The notes: generated from the letters alone by a model not told the origin. A stretch of DNA of 64,000 bases from Portulaca oleracea (GCA_029582165.1 CM055892.1:3381347-3445346); one strand, 5' to 3'. Shown: positions 11,802-24,189, counted from the first letter of the stretch. Numbers and translations are program-made.

Positions 11802-14477
11802 TGTAAAACCCTGAAAAATTCAATTGCGTTTACCGTTAAATTTTCTAGCGAGCGTTTTATCCTGTTAGTTATTTATTTGTTTTCACACGGAGCTTTTAGG
11901 ACCGCGAGTGAGTTCGTTGATATTTTTAGAGTATTAAAAATATCAGTTATAAATTTTTAGGACTTTGGGTAGATTTTATTTGGATCAGTTGTGGAAATTT
12001 TATCTGGTTTGGTTATGTTTTCGGGTAAAAATTTGTTGGGGGATATAGTATTAACATTAGGGGTATTTTTGGTAGTAATTTTGTGATGATGTCATCTTGA
12101 TGACCTCACCTTTTCTTCCCAATTTCCTCCTAATTTATCAAAAAAACCCTCCCCAAGTAATGATTATAACCGTTTTGATACTGCAAAATGCAAACCCCAC
12201 TATTTTTACTCTCACCCTTGCCCTATCTTTATCTGACACGCGCCCCTCCCTCCCTCCCTCCCTCCCTCCCTCTCTCCTCAACCATATAGCATTGTTACTG
12301 CTTCTCATCCGACCACCATGCACCACGCCAGGAACCACCTCAAACCTCCCTCCTTCCACCAGCTCCTCGCCGCCAAACACCACCCCAACACAGTTCGACC
12401 GCCGCTCCACCATTTTCGGCCACCTCCGCCCTGCACTAACGCCACGAAACTGCACCAAAATCCACCCCCAAACCCCCTGTTTTGTTGGCCCAGAAAACGC
12501 CACCACCCGACGTCACCCCGAGCCACCGTCGCTACTGCCAACGCCCCCATCGATCCTGACGACGCCCGACACCGACGACCACCACCCTGATGCCGGCGAA
12601 CCCCACCAGCGAGGCATCCAACACCGGCCTTTCTCCCCTGTTTGTGCTCCTTACCGTTCCCCTGTTCGGACTGCGACTGTCGGCGACCATCAAACATTCC
12701 GAGCTGTCGCCGTAGCACCACCGTCGACGCCCAGCACCAACGACCGTCGTAGCCCTATCATTCGTCACGTAATCCTTCTTGAAACCAACTCTCTGTTTTT
12801 CGCATTAGGTGCTCTATTTTGCTTGATATGTGCTGAGTGCTACTTTTGTTGCTTACTAGTGCTTTTCTTGTTGGTTCATATTACTATTGTTCTTATTATT
12901 GCTCTCCTGCTGGTTTCTCTCTGATTCACAGACCAAAATAAGCCTAATAGCCATGTTTTATAAATTATTATATATTTCCTAGTAATACTATTTTCGTAAT
13001 GTTATTATTAAAGTATTAGTATCGGGTCATGGTTTTAAATGTGCTGTTCCGATTTTATTATATGACCTTTAGAAAATGTGTGTTGTGATGTAAGTGTTTT
13101 CACAATAGTTATGCTGAAATGCTGAATACATGGCTAATTGAAGGCTAAGGTTGGGGTATGGTAGGATTCGTGCGTAACTAACTTTCGTAAAAGTCGAGTT
13201 TTAATTTTAGTAGTTTATATTCGAATTCTAGGTCCGAGCGAGACGACGCGATAGTTAGCTCCCGTGTGTAAGTGTTGCAGTAAAGAGAACCTGTTCAGGT
13301 AATGTCTATGTCCTAATCCCCTTTGGGATGCTCTTTTATCTGTTTTGTGATTTTAATCTGTTTTATGAAGATTGCATCCCGCACGGGGACTTTCTGTAAA
13401 GTTAGACTGTCTGATTTGGATGTCTCTGAGTTGTTTTTCTGAGTTGAGTAAAACGTGACAGTCTTCTAAACTCTGAGTTTTATTCTGTCGGTTTTGTAAT
13501 TTGTGTTGGGTTTTATTTGAAGTCTGACGCCTGATAATTCATAAGATATTAATAATCAAAGTGAAACCATAAGCGGGTTGCGGGTAACGACCCTTAGACC
13601 AGGATCTGTTCCTGCAGGGGAGTTATCAAGAGATCGGGGAGTCCCGATATTATTTCTGAGATTGTGCACACATCTGATTCTGTTTCTAGGACTGGCCATC
13701 CATTTTGATTCTGAGGATCTGAGATCCTGTTCTGATTCTGAGTTCTGATATTCTAGGGATAGGCAAATCCCGCCCGCATAATAAAATTCTGATTGTTTTC
13801 TGAGGAAATGATTACTGTTCGATTTACGATTTACGGTTTTCGATTTCTGATTTCTGATTTCTGATTCTGAGTTTAAAAGTGTCAGTTGAGGTTTTCTGGA
13901 ACGTTGTGTTTTTCTGAGTTGGAAGTTGGTACTGTTGGTTTATAAGTTTTGTTATTTCTGAAACTCTGTTTATTTCTGATCTCTGGATATTTCTGGGTTG
14001 GGTTTCAAATGAGTTGCGAAAAGGTTTGACTTGTTCCCCTCCCCTAAAATGGTTTGAAATGAACTTTGAACTATTTTGACAGTTAGAGGTAGACATTATT
14101 GAGGTTTCCCCCCTCATGTTGTGAACGTTTTGTTTTCAGGTGAAGATCAGTTATGTGAAGGGGAAGGGCACTAGAGTGAGGATGTTGGACTTAGCCGTTT
14201 TGATAATAAAGTTTAGTTTATGTTTAGACTTGAAGTTTAGTAAATGTTGAGTTTTTGTTGTTCTAGAATTCGAAGTTCTTTTCCTTGTTAAATTGAAGTA
14301 AACAGTTATCGCTTGTTGTTAGTTTTCCTTTCTTGCCTTGTATCTCTTCGGAGATACGGCAGTAACGCCCAAGTAAATAAAGTTAATAAAAAGAAAAAAA
14401 AAGAGTCTTCCGCTGTTAATGTTAGTCAATGTTGGCTTTGACCGTTAAGTTTAGATCTGAAATTTCGGGGCGTTACA
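11802..14477. mobile_element. Solo LTR, 2.68 kb, with target duplication
   Basis: It starts TGTAAAACCCTGAAAAATTC and ends GAAATTTCGGGGCGTTACA, so it has TG...CA ends that are also loosely inverted copies of each other. The 5-mer AATAT flanks both sides (11797-11801 and 14478-14482). The surrounding array sequence resumes exactly where it stopped. Inside are a (CCCT)n run at 12243-12275 and a GC-rich tract around 12300-12760. That tract leaves a 275-codon frame rich in Pro, Thr and Ser which matches no family I know and is probably compositional. Farther right, runs of TTTCTGATTTC occur near 13840. No internal region or second LTR is present, so it is a recombination product. Confidence 0.85.
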
Positions 14478-14870
14478 AATATATTCTTGATCCACGTCTG
14501 CTTGACAGCAGTTACACTCAAAACGAGTCCAACTAAATCTCAAACAGTAATGTGCAATTTTAATTTTAATTGTATTTATTTTCTATTTCTTTGCAGATTT
14601 TATTTAAAATGAAATAAATTAAAAAATATATCGTTAATCCACGTCTGCTTGATAGCAGTTACATTCGGAACAAGTCCTACTAAGTTTCAAAACAGTAGTA
14701 TTCAATTTTAATTTTAATTGTATTTTATTTTCTATTTCTTTCCAGATTTTATTTACAATTTAAGAAATCAAAAAATATATCCTTAAACGAGTCCTATGAA
14801 ATCTTAAACAGCAGTATTCAATTTTAATTTAATTACACCACTAAAACAAAACTGTCCATAACTAATGACC
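14478..14870 (+). repeat. Continuation of the split array, about 165-bp units
   Basis: About two and a half copies of a unit containing CCACGTCTGCTTGACAGCAG, AAACGAGTCC, TTTAATTTTAATTGTATT and TTTCCAGATTTTATTTA. The last block also occurs at 11745-11790, just before the solo LTR, so the two pieces are one array interrupted by insertion. The unit differs from the 8-11.6 kb units, so the array grades from one type to another. Confidence 0.75.
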
Positions 14871-16330
14871 TTAATATCCGAAACACTTCAAAACCATTAC
14901 CAAGTAGATTATTAAAATGACCCTTGCGGTTAGATCAATGAGATTCATGAGTTATTGTAGATATCTATATGAATATAACACATCTGTTAGAGGTTATATC
15001 TATTTCCCGGATATTAACCTATTATTATGCATCTACTTTTACAAACAACATACTAAATATCCCAAAGTTAAACCTTTCTTCATTTACAGTCAGAAGCAAG
15101 CAAGATCAATCTTATCGCACTTTAGAATCATATAAACATAATCCTTTACATTCCCCATCAATAAGTTTGACATTCATAAACATTTTCCTTAATATTCATT
15201 TGTAAGTTTCAAATCCATGACTTTTATAAAATTTCAAAAGTAACTAATTGAATTCATGTCAATGACTAACATACCCCTCAAGATGTATTTAATCTTTCTA
15301 CTGCCAAAAAGTATTGTCTTCTCAAAGCTATTGCAAGGCAGCCGAAAGATCCTCAACTCCCAAATCAGTGTAGGTGTCTGCAATTTGTTTCTCTTCCCCA
15401 GAAAAATTTCCACAGTAGTGACAATCGGTCGTCACTTGAGGTGGATGTCTGCAATTTTTTTCTCTTCCCCAGAATCGGAATGTCTGCTAAGGACCAACGG
15501 ATTGTCAAGCAGCCTTCTGCGTTCACCTTGATGATTTTAGGAAACCAATATCTACTTCTCAAACAAAAGTTCATGGTTCAATCTGCTAATTTATCTACCG
15601 CTTACGCCTGACATGATCCAACTATATTATGAGAATGGGTCACTTACAGAAATCTACAACCATGATTCAAACTTACTGATCTCGAAACTCTTAAAAAAAT
15701 CATGTAAATTCTTCATTTCTGCAATTAACTTCAGTAGAGACTCAATACCTTCCACCAACATCCCCCTACTGCTATCCAGATTGCAACATTGATAATAGCC
15801 ATAATGAACAGGGGAGTGTGCAATGTTATGTAGGTTCAGAGATCAGTGGAGATGGGTGTTCCTGAAGTATTGTTAATGAGGGAAGGTGTTGGGGTGATGA
15901 GAATAGAGAGTTCACTATCTTTGAGAAGCTTGGTTCACTGTCAATTTTACATTCTTGAGAAGCTTGGTTCAAGCTCGACATGTGGCTTTATGAATTGATC
16001 ATTATATGTCCACTCCATCTTTTGCAAAACTCAAGCTCATTATTAATTAATTCATATTATGTGTTTCTGAATTTAGACTAATTTTGCTAGAATTATGGAC
16101 ACAGAAGATGCCCATGGACAAAATATATTGGAATGCCTTTCTGGACTTGTGTTTACATGATATGATCGGACAACATTCAATTAATTAGAATTTGCAATAC
16201 ATGTTGCATATTTGATTGGAATGCCTTTTTGGACTTGTGCTTATTAAATGCCTTTGTTTCTCTATCTTGAAGTTTTGCACACTGTAGTACTATTTAAGGA
16301 ACTTCTATTCATAGATAGAAATTAAAGCAT
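14871..16330. other. Non-coding or unrecognised DNA
   Basis: No convincing gene. At 15370-15480 the string GTCTGCAATTTGTTTCTCTT with its CCCCAGAA tail occurs twice in close succession. GAGAAGCTTGGTTCA is repeated near 15923 and 15957, and TTGGAATGCCTTT is repeated near 16128 and 16216. On the minus strand around 15790-15680 a short frame contains a Leu- and Glu-rich helix-like segment, too short to assign. Confidence 0.5.
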
Positions 16331-17150
16331 TACATTCAACTCTCATTGAATACAAACTGTCAAGACTTATTACAAGGAGTTCAAAACTACAACACTAGTA
16401 ACAACAAGATACATGAGCATTACAATCTATGACAATTGCATCCTTTCCCATCCAAAATTAATAGCTAAGTCCTCAACTACAACCTTAACAACATTGCTAT
16501 GAACTCTAATATCAGTAGTTTAACAGCCCATACAATACATCCAACATTAATGTAGCAGAACAACACCCCATTGGGCTGGGCATCAACGGTTTCAGGGGAG
16601 AAGAAAGCAGAGCAATATGTCCCGAATGATTGAAGACGCCTGCATAATGGACAAGGGTTCCAGATATCATATGGTGCAATGGATGTTTAAGTTTAGCAGC
16701 TGTAATGTGAATCTCTTGTCCATAACTGATCCATCTTTAGCATGTGCCTTATTTGGTGCCTGAGCTTTCACTATCATTGGCCCAAATAATCACAAACACA
16801 TTAACAAAATTAAAGAATAGATATTAGATGACAAAAATCTATTTTTTTAAAACTCTAAAAGGTCCATATTTGCAAATCCAGAATTTGTGCAAAGAATCAG
16901 AGAAAGGAAAACACCTTCATTAGTTTCAGAATCAATAGCTCTAATAGTCAGCCTTCTCCCTGTAAAAACAGCAAAATAAAATTTGAAAATTTGGATGATC
17001 CAACATTATCGATTTCAACTTCGAAAAACTGACCTTTTCCCAAAACCCTAATTCAATACGGCAATTACTCCAATTTCTAGAAACCAAAGAAAAAAGAAAC
17101 GAGAATTTACCTCACAAATTCGTATTTCGTCAACCCAGCTCCCAATATTC
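16331..17150 (-). pseudogene. Possible relic of a spliced gene, unidentified
   Basis: On the minus strand several plausible splice signals line up: GAATTTGTGAG/GTAAATTC near 17112, TTTGGTTTCTAG near 17085, GGGAAAAG/GTCAG near 17032 and GTTTTTACAG/GGAGAAGG at 16960. The short exon after the last acceptor can read RRLTIRAIDSETNE before a GTGTTT donor. The far end (16330-16500) looks like a 3' untranslated region. I do not recognise the protein. The truncated retrotransposon LTR begins at 17151, so the upstream end may have been removed by that element or by a later deletion. Confidence 0.25.
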
Positions 17151-17831
17151 CATGATTAAAATAATAATAACGAAAAGAAACATAAAAGCGAACCTCGTTG
17201 GTTTAGGAGCCCGAATGCACCGACCAAAACACCTTGACTTCCTTTGACTTGGTGGATGGAAAGATGATTATGAGAATGGTAGTAGGATGAGTGATGATTT
17301 TGGTAGAGTAAGGGGATGGTAATATGAGAATAGTGAGAATTTTGAGAGAGTATGATAGTAGAGGATGATTGTTGATGAAATGAGGGTAGAGTAATGGTAG
17401 TAGATGATGAAGGTGAAATGGAGGGGGTATTTTTAGGTGAAGGAGGTGAGGTTTAGGAGGGAAATGGAGGGGAACATACCCCTAAGATCATGCCCCCTAT
17501 CCTATGCAATTAGATAACCCGCGCGGGTTATCTCAAGTCAAGGCAAAGTCAATCCCACGTGAGCTAAAATCAAGGGGTCTGCATGAGATTTTTGGCGCCA
17601 GATTTTGGAAGAGAAAACCCGCGCGGGTTTTCTACCTTTCACGTGGATAAAAAATGGGATTCGAAATGGTGGGCATATGCATGTGGAAATGGTGGAAAAT
17701 GAAGGTTTTGTGGAAGGTTGGCCCGATAGCTTTTGATTGATGGAGGCCTAGTGGCTTGGCTTTCCTTCTAGCCTCTTTTCTTGTTGCTCCTGATTTTTAC
17801 ACTTGTCCCGGTACAAAATTCAGTGTCTACA
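17151..17831 (-). repeat. 3' LTR of element 1, truncated
   Basis: The sequence from CATGATTAAAATAATAATA at 17151 to CAGTGTCTACA at 17831 matches 27974-29003 of the 5' LTR. It lacks the part corresponding to 27184-27973, and also an inner stretch between the CACGTGGAT block and the AAAATGGGATT block (compare 28470-28830). The break at 17151 is abrupt, so the missing piece was deleted. Confidence 0.85.
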
Positions 17832-17989
17832 GAGAGCCCCTACTTTGATCGAGTCCGAATAGGACGAAGGTCAAAGTAGCTTGAGATGCTGATTGCTTGG
17901 CGTCTGTGACCAGGAGATGGATGCTGTCGGCGGTCTTCTGCGAAGATGATGCCTTTCAACGGTGTCCTGAATAAAGATGGTCGCTTTCA

Positions 17990-18480
17990 TGTCGTCGGAG
18001 GCCTTTAGGTGGCAACCGTTAGACGACTGGAGATATCGATGATGATGATGTCGTCGGAAACTTTTAGGTGGCAGCTGTTGGACGACTAATGCTAATGAAG
18101 AGGTCGTCGGTAACCTTTAGGTGGCAACCGTTGGACGACTGATGATGAGAATGTCGTTGGAGACCTTTAAGTGGAATCCGTTGGATGACTGACGCTGATG
18201 ATGAGGTCGTCGGTAACCTTTAGGTGGCAACCGTTGGACGATTGATGCTGAGAATGTCGTTGGAGACCTTTATGTGGAATACGTTTAAACGACTGCTGTT
18301 GCTAACATCGTTAGAGACCTTTATGTAGAACCCATTGGACGATTGTTGTTGACGACATCGTTGGAGGCCTTTAAGTGGCAACCGTTAGACGACTGTCGCT
18401 GACGACATCGTTAGAGGCCTTTAGGTGGCAACCGTGGGACGACTGTCGCTGATGGTGCTCTTTTATGTGGCTACTGGATA
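17990..18480. repeat. Minisatellite of hairpin units, 45-60 bp
   Basis: About nine copies of a unit such as GTCGTCGGTAACCTTTAGG followed by TGGCAACCGTTGGACGAC and a spacer of GATGCTGAT type. GTCGTC opens and GACGAC closes each unit, so every copy can fold. Some units carry paired changes (CATCGTT with CGACTGTC flanks). The same array recurs at 45190-45530 in the second element, placing it just inside the purine tract of this family. Confidence 0.85.
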
Positions 18481-19297
18481 ATGGTGCTGTTTTATGCGGC
18501 AAAGGGACGATGGTGCTCTTTTATGTGGCAACCTGAAAATCACAGAAAACCAAGTATTAGTTTTTTCAGAAATGTGAGGAGGGTTCAGATTTTTACCTGA
18601 GCGTTGGAAACCCTTGGGCCGCAGTCTTTGGGCCGTCAACTTTGGACAGGGTGGGTTGATGTTGTCGGTGCTCTTTTATGTGGCAACCGGAAGGTGGATG
18701 ATGATGATGCCTTTTAGCGGCGACCTGGTGTTTGTGATGACTCCCTGCACAGAAATCAAAGCAGAATGTCAGATCATTTTGAACAATGGTTAGAGATGTA
18801 GAGAATTACCTGTCTGGCAGATTGATGACGATGCTCAGCGGATTTTCCCAATGTTGATGACTCTTATTACTGCGATTGCGCCGAGCTCTACTAGCGGCTC
18901 TAGATAATGGCAATTTGATGCTGAGGAACTTCACCGAAACTCTGGTCGTTGATCCGTGAAGATTTTATCCTTCGTGTCGAGCATGCGCCATTCGTGTTTG
19001 GCTAATGATGCATGACTTGACTGGATACTAACTTGTCCAGCAAGAGTTGGATTAGAGATTGCTCTAATCTTGCTCTCTGTGACTGGAAACCATGTCGACT
19101 GGTCTGATTGGGCTTGAACAACCCCCCTGTGTTGCGTTCTAGAGCAATGATGTGGCACTTCCTTGCTTCTTTTTTTTTTTTTCATTTTTAGATATGCAAG
19201 TTTGCATGCAACTAGTCTACTAAACTCTTGCACAAACAATGCAATTTTGTTTTGTTTTTGACATAAGCATTCATGCACTCATGTATTTATGCACGAC
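18481..19297. other. Element 1 interior, no gene seen
   Basis: It contains further fragments of the GGTGCTCTTTTATGTGGCAAC motif (18460-18720), then unremarkable sequence. A 115-codon minus-strand frame at 18931-19278 has no recognisable domain and a poly-Lys run from a T tract, so I treat it as chance. Confidence 0.6.
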
Positions 19298-19720
19298 TAT
19301 CGACTTTATGTACGACAAACTGACTCGATACACGATAAACTGACTCGATACACAACAGACTGACTCACTGCACAACAGACTGACTCAATGCACAGCAAAT
19401 TAACAGACTGATTCAATGCACAACAGACTGACTCAATGCACAACAGACTGACTCAACGCATGATAGACTGACTTGATGCATGACAAACTGACTCGATGCA
19501 TGACAAATTGACTTGATGCATGACAAACCTACTCAATGCATAACAGACTGACTCAACGCATGATAGACTGACTTGATGCATGGCAAACTGACTTGATGTA
19601 TGACAAATTGACTCGATACATGACAAATTGACTTAATGCACAACAGACTGACTCAACGCATGATAAACTGACTTGATGCATGACAAACTGACTTGATGCA
19701 TGACAAATGGATTCAATGTG
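19298..19720. repeat. 20-bp minisatellite
   Basis: About twenty copies of a 20-bp unit of the form TGACTCAATGCACAACAGAC, with variants such as TGACTTGATGCATGACAAAC. Adjacent units share variants, suggesting spread by local duplication. The unit length is not a multiple of three and no frame is kept. Confidence 0.92.
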
Positions 19721-20280
19721 ACTCTGACATGACATATGGATGCAATGCAACCCTATTATGCTTAGACAGGACACACGTATGATGCTCTATGCTATTCTAC
19801 ACATGCAATTCTACATGCAGACAACCCTCGACTCTATTTTTAGACAAAGATTTTCTGGGACAATGTTTTTCGAACACAATGCTTTCTTAAGACAATGTTT
19901 TCCTAAAACAATGACTCCCTAAGACAATGTTTTCTAAGGATCAAGGCCACTCGTGGGGATTTTTCAGGAAAATTCAGGATGAGTAATGTTTCGATCCATG
20001 GGACAGGGAACGAAGATGGGGCAACAGGCATGAAGGATGCGTTTCTTGAATGATCATGTAGATGACCTTGATTGCTTGCAAATGTATGCTGATGTATGAC
20101 AAGCCCCTCGGTTTGGCGTAGACTCTTGATGACACAGTCCTGCTTTGGAGAGCACCTTAGAGATTCGCAAGCCCCCGGTTTCGTGTGGATATGATGCACG
20201 GAATAAGAGGAGGCATAGTCCTTAGTAGTGAGTCTAAATCTCTCCTTTTGCCTAACTTGCCCAAAGGGTTTTCAAGTTAG

Positions 20281-20356
20281 CCCTCTTTTCTTTTTTTTCC
20301 TTTTTTTTTTCTTTCTTTTTTTTTCTTTCTTTTTTTTTCTTTCTTTTTTTTTTTCT
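20281..20356. repeat. Polypyrimidine tract (CTTTTTT)n
   Basis: Almost pure C/T, mostly T with regular C. Similar tracts lie at 21430-21580 and 22030-22083 in the same element. On the element's own (minus) strand these are purine runs. Confidence 0.9.
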
Positions 20357-22395
20357 TGATGAGACCACTATTAGAACGTCTATGAGAACGAAGATGCAGG
20401 ACCTTGTAGGATAGGGAGTAAGTGTCCCTCTTTGAAGCTATCTCTGATAAATGTCTTGACTGATGCCACAAAGGTAGCACGAGCCCCCAGTTTAGAGTAG
20501 CTTGTTTCCGAGTCTGTTCATGATCATGTGGTTGCCAGTTGGCCGCTGATCTGATGTGGACGACTTTCACTCTTGCTGAGAAGTAAGCCACACAAAACCT
20601 CATACTTGCATTGATGATTGAGCTGAAAAGTCTTCAAAGGCTGAGATGGGATGAAGAGGCTAGAAAAGGTTGGTTGGAAGACGTTTGGGGAAAGAGACGG
20701 TGGACGATGGTGAATGGGATGTGGGGACACTTAAGAATGATCGTGTCTTGAAGGGGAGAAGAGATGGTCAAATGGGATAGACATCATCTCTTGAGAAAGG
20801 GTTGAAAGGGATGGTAGATGAGAGTTTATTGATGAATGAGATAGGGAGACACTCAAGAATGATCGTGTCTTGAAAGGGTGAAGAGATGGTCAAATGAGAT
20901 AAGACATCATCTCTTGAGAAAAGGTTGAAACATGGTTATGGAATGATGTCCAAGTCTGACGGAAGGAAGATGGAGGGTTGATAATGATCAAATCCAGGGT
21001 TTACTCTCCTTTTGCCTATCTTGCCTTGACGGGTTTTCAGACTAGCCTCTCTTATTCTCTCACTCTCCTTTTGCCTAGCCTGGGATTCCAAGCTAGCCTC
21101 TCTTTTTTTTTTTTCTCTCAAAGACCAACTTTTTGAGGACAAAGGATGCTCCTTGTAGTGCCGGGCCTTAAAGAGGTTTTCCTACGTATCCAAGGTGGAA
21201 TCAGGCCAGTCGTAGTTCTTTAAGCGCAATGTTGATGGATAGTGCCTCGAGGAAGGCGTAACAGTTCGAAAAGATGAAGGTTTGAGGGTTCATATGCAGG
21301 TTATGGATGGATGAAAGGTTTGTGAAGGTTATGGAAGGCTGGGGTGTATGGATGATGAGGTGAAGGTTTGAGATGAAATTTTCTGAGGTGTGCATGACTC
21401 TTATTTTCGCATTCTCACTTCTTATTCTCCTCTAATCCTTTTTTTCTTTCTTTCTTCCTTTTTCTGGTTTCATTTCCTTCTCAACTTCTTCTTTTTTTTT
21501 TTTATGAACTCCATTTTTCTGGCTTTTTGGCTTTCACTTTTTTCACCTTTTTTTTTGCTCTTTTTTTTTCGACTTTCATCTCCATGGGATTGACTCTTGT
21601 TCGCCTTTCTGATGATATTAGTCACAACACACCTTTTGGCTTTGGGTAGATATGGATTCGTCATGAGGAGAATAACCAGGTTGGTCAAGGCTAAGGTTTT
21701 TTTTTCTTTTTTTTCTTCAAACTTCTTCTTCATGGGTTGACTCCTATTCTCCTTTGGTCATAGCACACCTTTTGGATTGGGTTAAGGGTTTGAAAAGGGT
21801 TGAGGTTTGATAGAGAGGTCAAAGATGTGAGTGGTAGGTGGTAAGTCGGGATTGGATGAAAAGATGAGGGTAAGGTGGCGAAATGAAGGTTGGGTTCAAG
21901 CCCCCTGTCCTTGGCACATTTGGTTAGGCTGCTAGTTTAGGAGTATAGAGATGTCCATTTTCAAGAGACTGATGATACTGGTCTTCTCTCATTTTGCCCA
22001 GCCTGCCTGATGAGTGCAGACTGGCTTCTCTCTCTTTTTTTCTTTTTTCTTTTTCTTGTTTTTCTCTCTTTTTTTTTCTTTTTAATTAAACCCTGGATTC
22101 GATAAAATAAAATATGGGAATGAGGTATACAACAAAGATGGAAGGATAAGAGAAAATGAAATTTGTTAGACTTGGTTTGTACGGATGATGGATAGATGAG
22201 AGAACTTCTCAACTCAAGTAAAAAACACAAGCACGGAATTCTACTTGATCAAAAAGCAACAAGAGCAACCGAATTCAAGAAACGAATGAAGAACTGACTC
22301 TAACAGACTCTGAGCATAAAATGCTTAACAACCAAGACTCTTGCTAACTCTAAAGCCCCTTGATGATGTGCCCTCCTTGTCCTCGTATGGGGAAT
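20357..22395. other. Element 1 interior, no gene seen
   Basis: The sequence is non-coding. It includes a near-duplicate block (GATGGTCAAATGGGATAGACA near 20764 and GATGGTCAAATGAGATAAGACA near 20886, each with AGAATGATCGTGTCTTGAA upstream). It also contains recurrent CCTTTTGCCTA..TTGCC...TTTTCAGACTAGCC phrases (20240, 21005, 21065, 21985) that look like a dispersed degenerate repeat, and further pyrimidine tracts. Confidence 0.6.
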
Positions 22396-24019
22396 TGTAA
22401 CGTGGTTTGTAAGACCTCGGTATTGTCGTTCTCTCTCAGGGAGCTGGCAGCCTTGGTCATAGAAACTAAGTCAATGGTCGGGATGAGATTGCTAAGGTAA
22501 GGATATCAGTTTGAAGGGATCACAATGCAAGAAACAAAGCTAAGATCGGTCAAGGAATGGAAAATGGGCTTCGGAGGCTTTTCGGGATGCAAACGGGGAT
22601 GAGGAAATGGGTTTTGCAACAAGAGAGTAACGAGAAGGGGAAATCAAATGGTAACTCCATTAGAAAATACCCACCGAGCTTCCTCTTTCAAGGATAGTCC
22701 AGATTAACTTCCCCAAAGTCCATCGACAGACCCGGGGGAGTTCAAGGAACGAAATTTCCTAGTTAGTTTCTATTCGCTTTCGCGAACTAGAATACTAACT
22801 ATCCTAATTCCTACCTTCCAACAAGTGTTGGATGTATTCGGGATGCTTTCGCACCCAAACACATCCCACTTGAGGGAAGGATAGGATTGGGAAATTGATT
22901 TGCTAACTAATTACTCACTAAAATTGCTAACCCAAACCTAATCACCCATTCATACCCTTAATTACCCCCTAACCCATAGGGTTTCTAGCCATTAATCATG
23001 ACACTAACTATGCTAACAACATCCAATCCAACCCTAAACATGATTTCTAACATCAAACAACCATTAACAAGCAAGAACAATGAAATAGCAAGTAAAGAAA
23101 TCAAGAACAAGCAAAGTAATTAGCAAAGTAATTAATAAAAGAGTTAAGGGAAGATAATACTTATCAAAATGTTGTAGATGAACAAGAGAAAGCAATAAAA
23201 GATGATCCAACAATCTTTCAATTGTTTGAATTCCCAAATCTTCAATAACAAACACAAATCTCCAAAACCCTAGATTAATCTTTCACTAATCTCCCTCTAA
23301 AACTCCTAATTACAAGTTGAAAATTGTCTAGGTCTATCCCTAGATGCCTAACCAATCGAACTCCCCCAAAATCGCAGCAAAAGAGCTATTTAAACAAGTC
23401 ACAGCAGTTGGTCAAAACGCAGTGTTTGAAAACCGAAAAACGCCACTCAGCAGGGGGGTCGCGGGCGCGACCACCCCCGTCGCGGGCGCGACCAGCGAAA
23501 AATGCTGGGCGATTATTTCCTTCGCGGCACCGTGGGTACGGTAGCTCCGACCGTGGGTACGGTATTTCTCGGACATCCTGACCCTCTGCATACGCCCACC
23601 GTGGCTACGGTAGCCATAACCGTGGCTACGGTCACACTCGGCTTCCAATGCGCTCTAGGCGTAGCGGGTGCTACGCCATTCGTGGCGGGGGATATGCTTC
23701 GGCTTCCCTTCCTTTGTTCTTCCTTCTTTCCGAAGCAAGTAACGCTTGATCCCAGGGTCGTAGCATGCGTTACTTCACTAATTGGCACCAAAGGTTGGGA
23801 GTGTGGTCCCCGGTCGACTCCGCCTCAGTTTCCGGTCCGGATCGGCTCGGGAAATCAACAAGAATGCTATAAAAAGGCCCGTTTTACTACGTTTTCGGTG
23901 AAAGCTCCAAAATCTACAAAATAACCAAAAACGCATTAAAAACTATGAAATTAAACCACGAAACGAGTTAAAAGCCTAAGGATTTAGGTGGTATTTAGAC
24001 ACAGAATTGGGTCTAAACA
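22396..24019 (-). mobile_element. Nested solo LTR of the Athila-type family
   Basis: It runs from TGTAACGTGGTTTGTAAGAC to GGGTCTAAACA. This is the reverse complement of the LTR type found at 47835-49523 and 56133-57872, including the GGCATCTAGGGATAGAC block. GGGAAT flanks both sides (22390-22395 and 24020-24025), so the 5-bp target duplication is intact, with one extra matching base. A TTTAAATAGC TATA-like box (minus strand, near 23387) corresponds to TATAAATAG in the full-length copies. No internal sequence remains. Confidence 0.9.
23457..23677. repeat. Cluster of short hairpins with differing arms
   Basis: Within 220 bp there are about seven short inverted repeats: GGTCGCGGGCGCGACC (23457), GTCGCGGGCGCGAC (about 23480), ACCGTGGGTACGGT (23529 and 23550), ACCGTGGCTACGGT (about 23598 and 23619) and GGCGTAGCGGGTGCTACGCC (23658). 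The arms differ between copies but match within each copy, and the loop stays near GGGT. Equivalent clusters occur in the two LTRs of the 47835-57872 element. Confidence 0.85.
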
Positions 24020-24189
24020 GGGAATCCATGTTATGTCTGGTCCTCTGTACTGTTTCGGTGGGGGCAGTTTCCCTGAATGGATCATGTGATCCAAAGTCTA
24101 ACAATTCTCCATGTTGTTTCCTCGTGATTTATGGTAGTTGCAGAATTTCCCGTTATCCCAATATTCCCTTTATGGTTAGCTCAGGCCTT

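Noticed and set aside
12097..12924. 275-codon Pro/Thr/Ser-rich open frame with a hydrophobic C-terminus inside the solo LTR
   Set aside because: It arises in a C-rich leader-like tract with a (CCCT)n run; antisense frames of similar length overlap it, no domain is recognisable, and the tail is T-rich low complexity.
15680..15790. Minus-strand segment faintly like a Mediator subunit helix (ESLLKLIAEMK)
   Set aside because: It is about 30 residues only, without neighbouring exons or conserved context; resemblance at this level is expected by chance.
23324..23924. Overlapping frames on both strands in the GC-rich part of the solo LTR
   Set aside because: They track the hairpin cluster and recur as shadows in the other LTR copies (48031-48357 and 56362-56688) with frame-changing indels.
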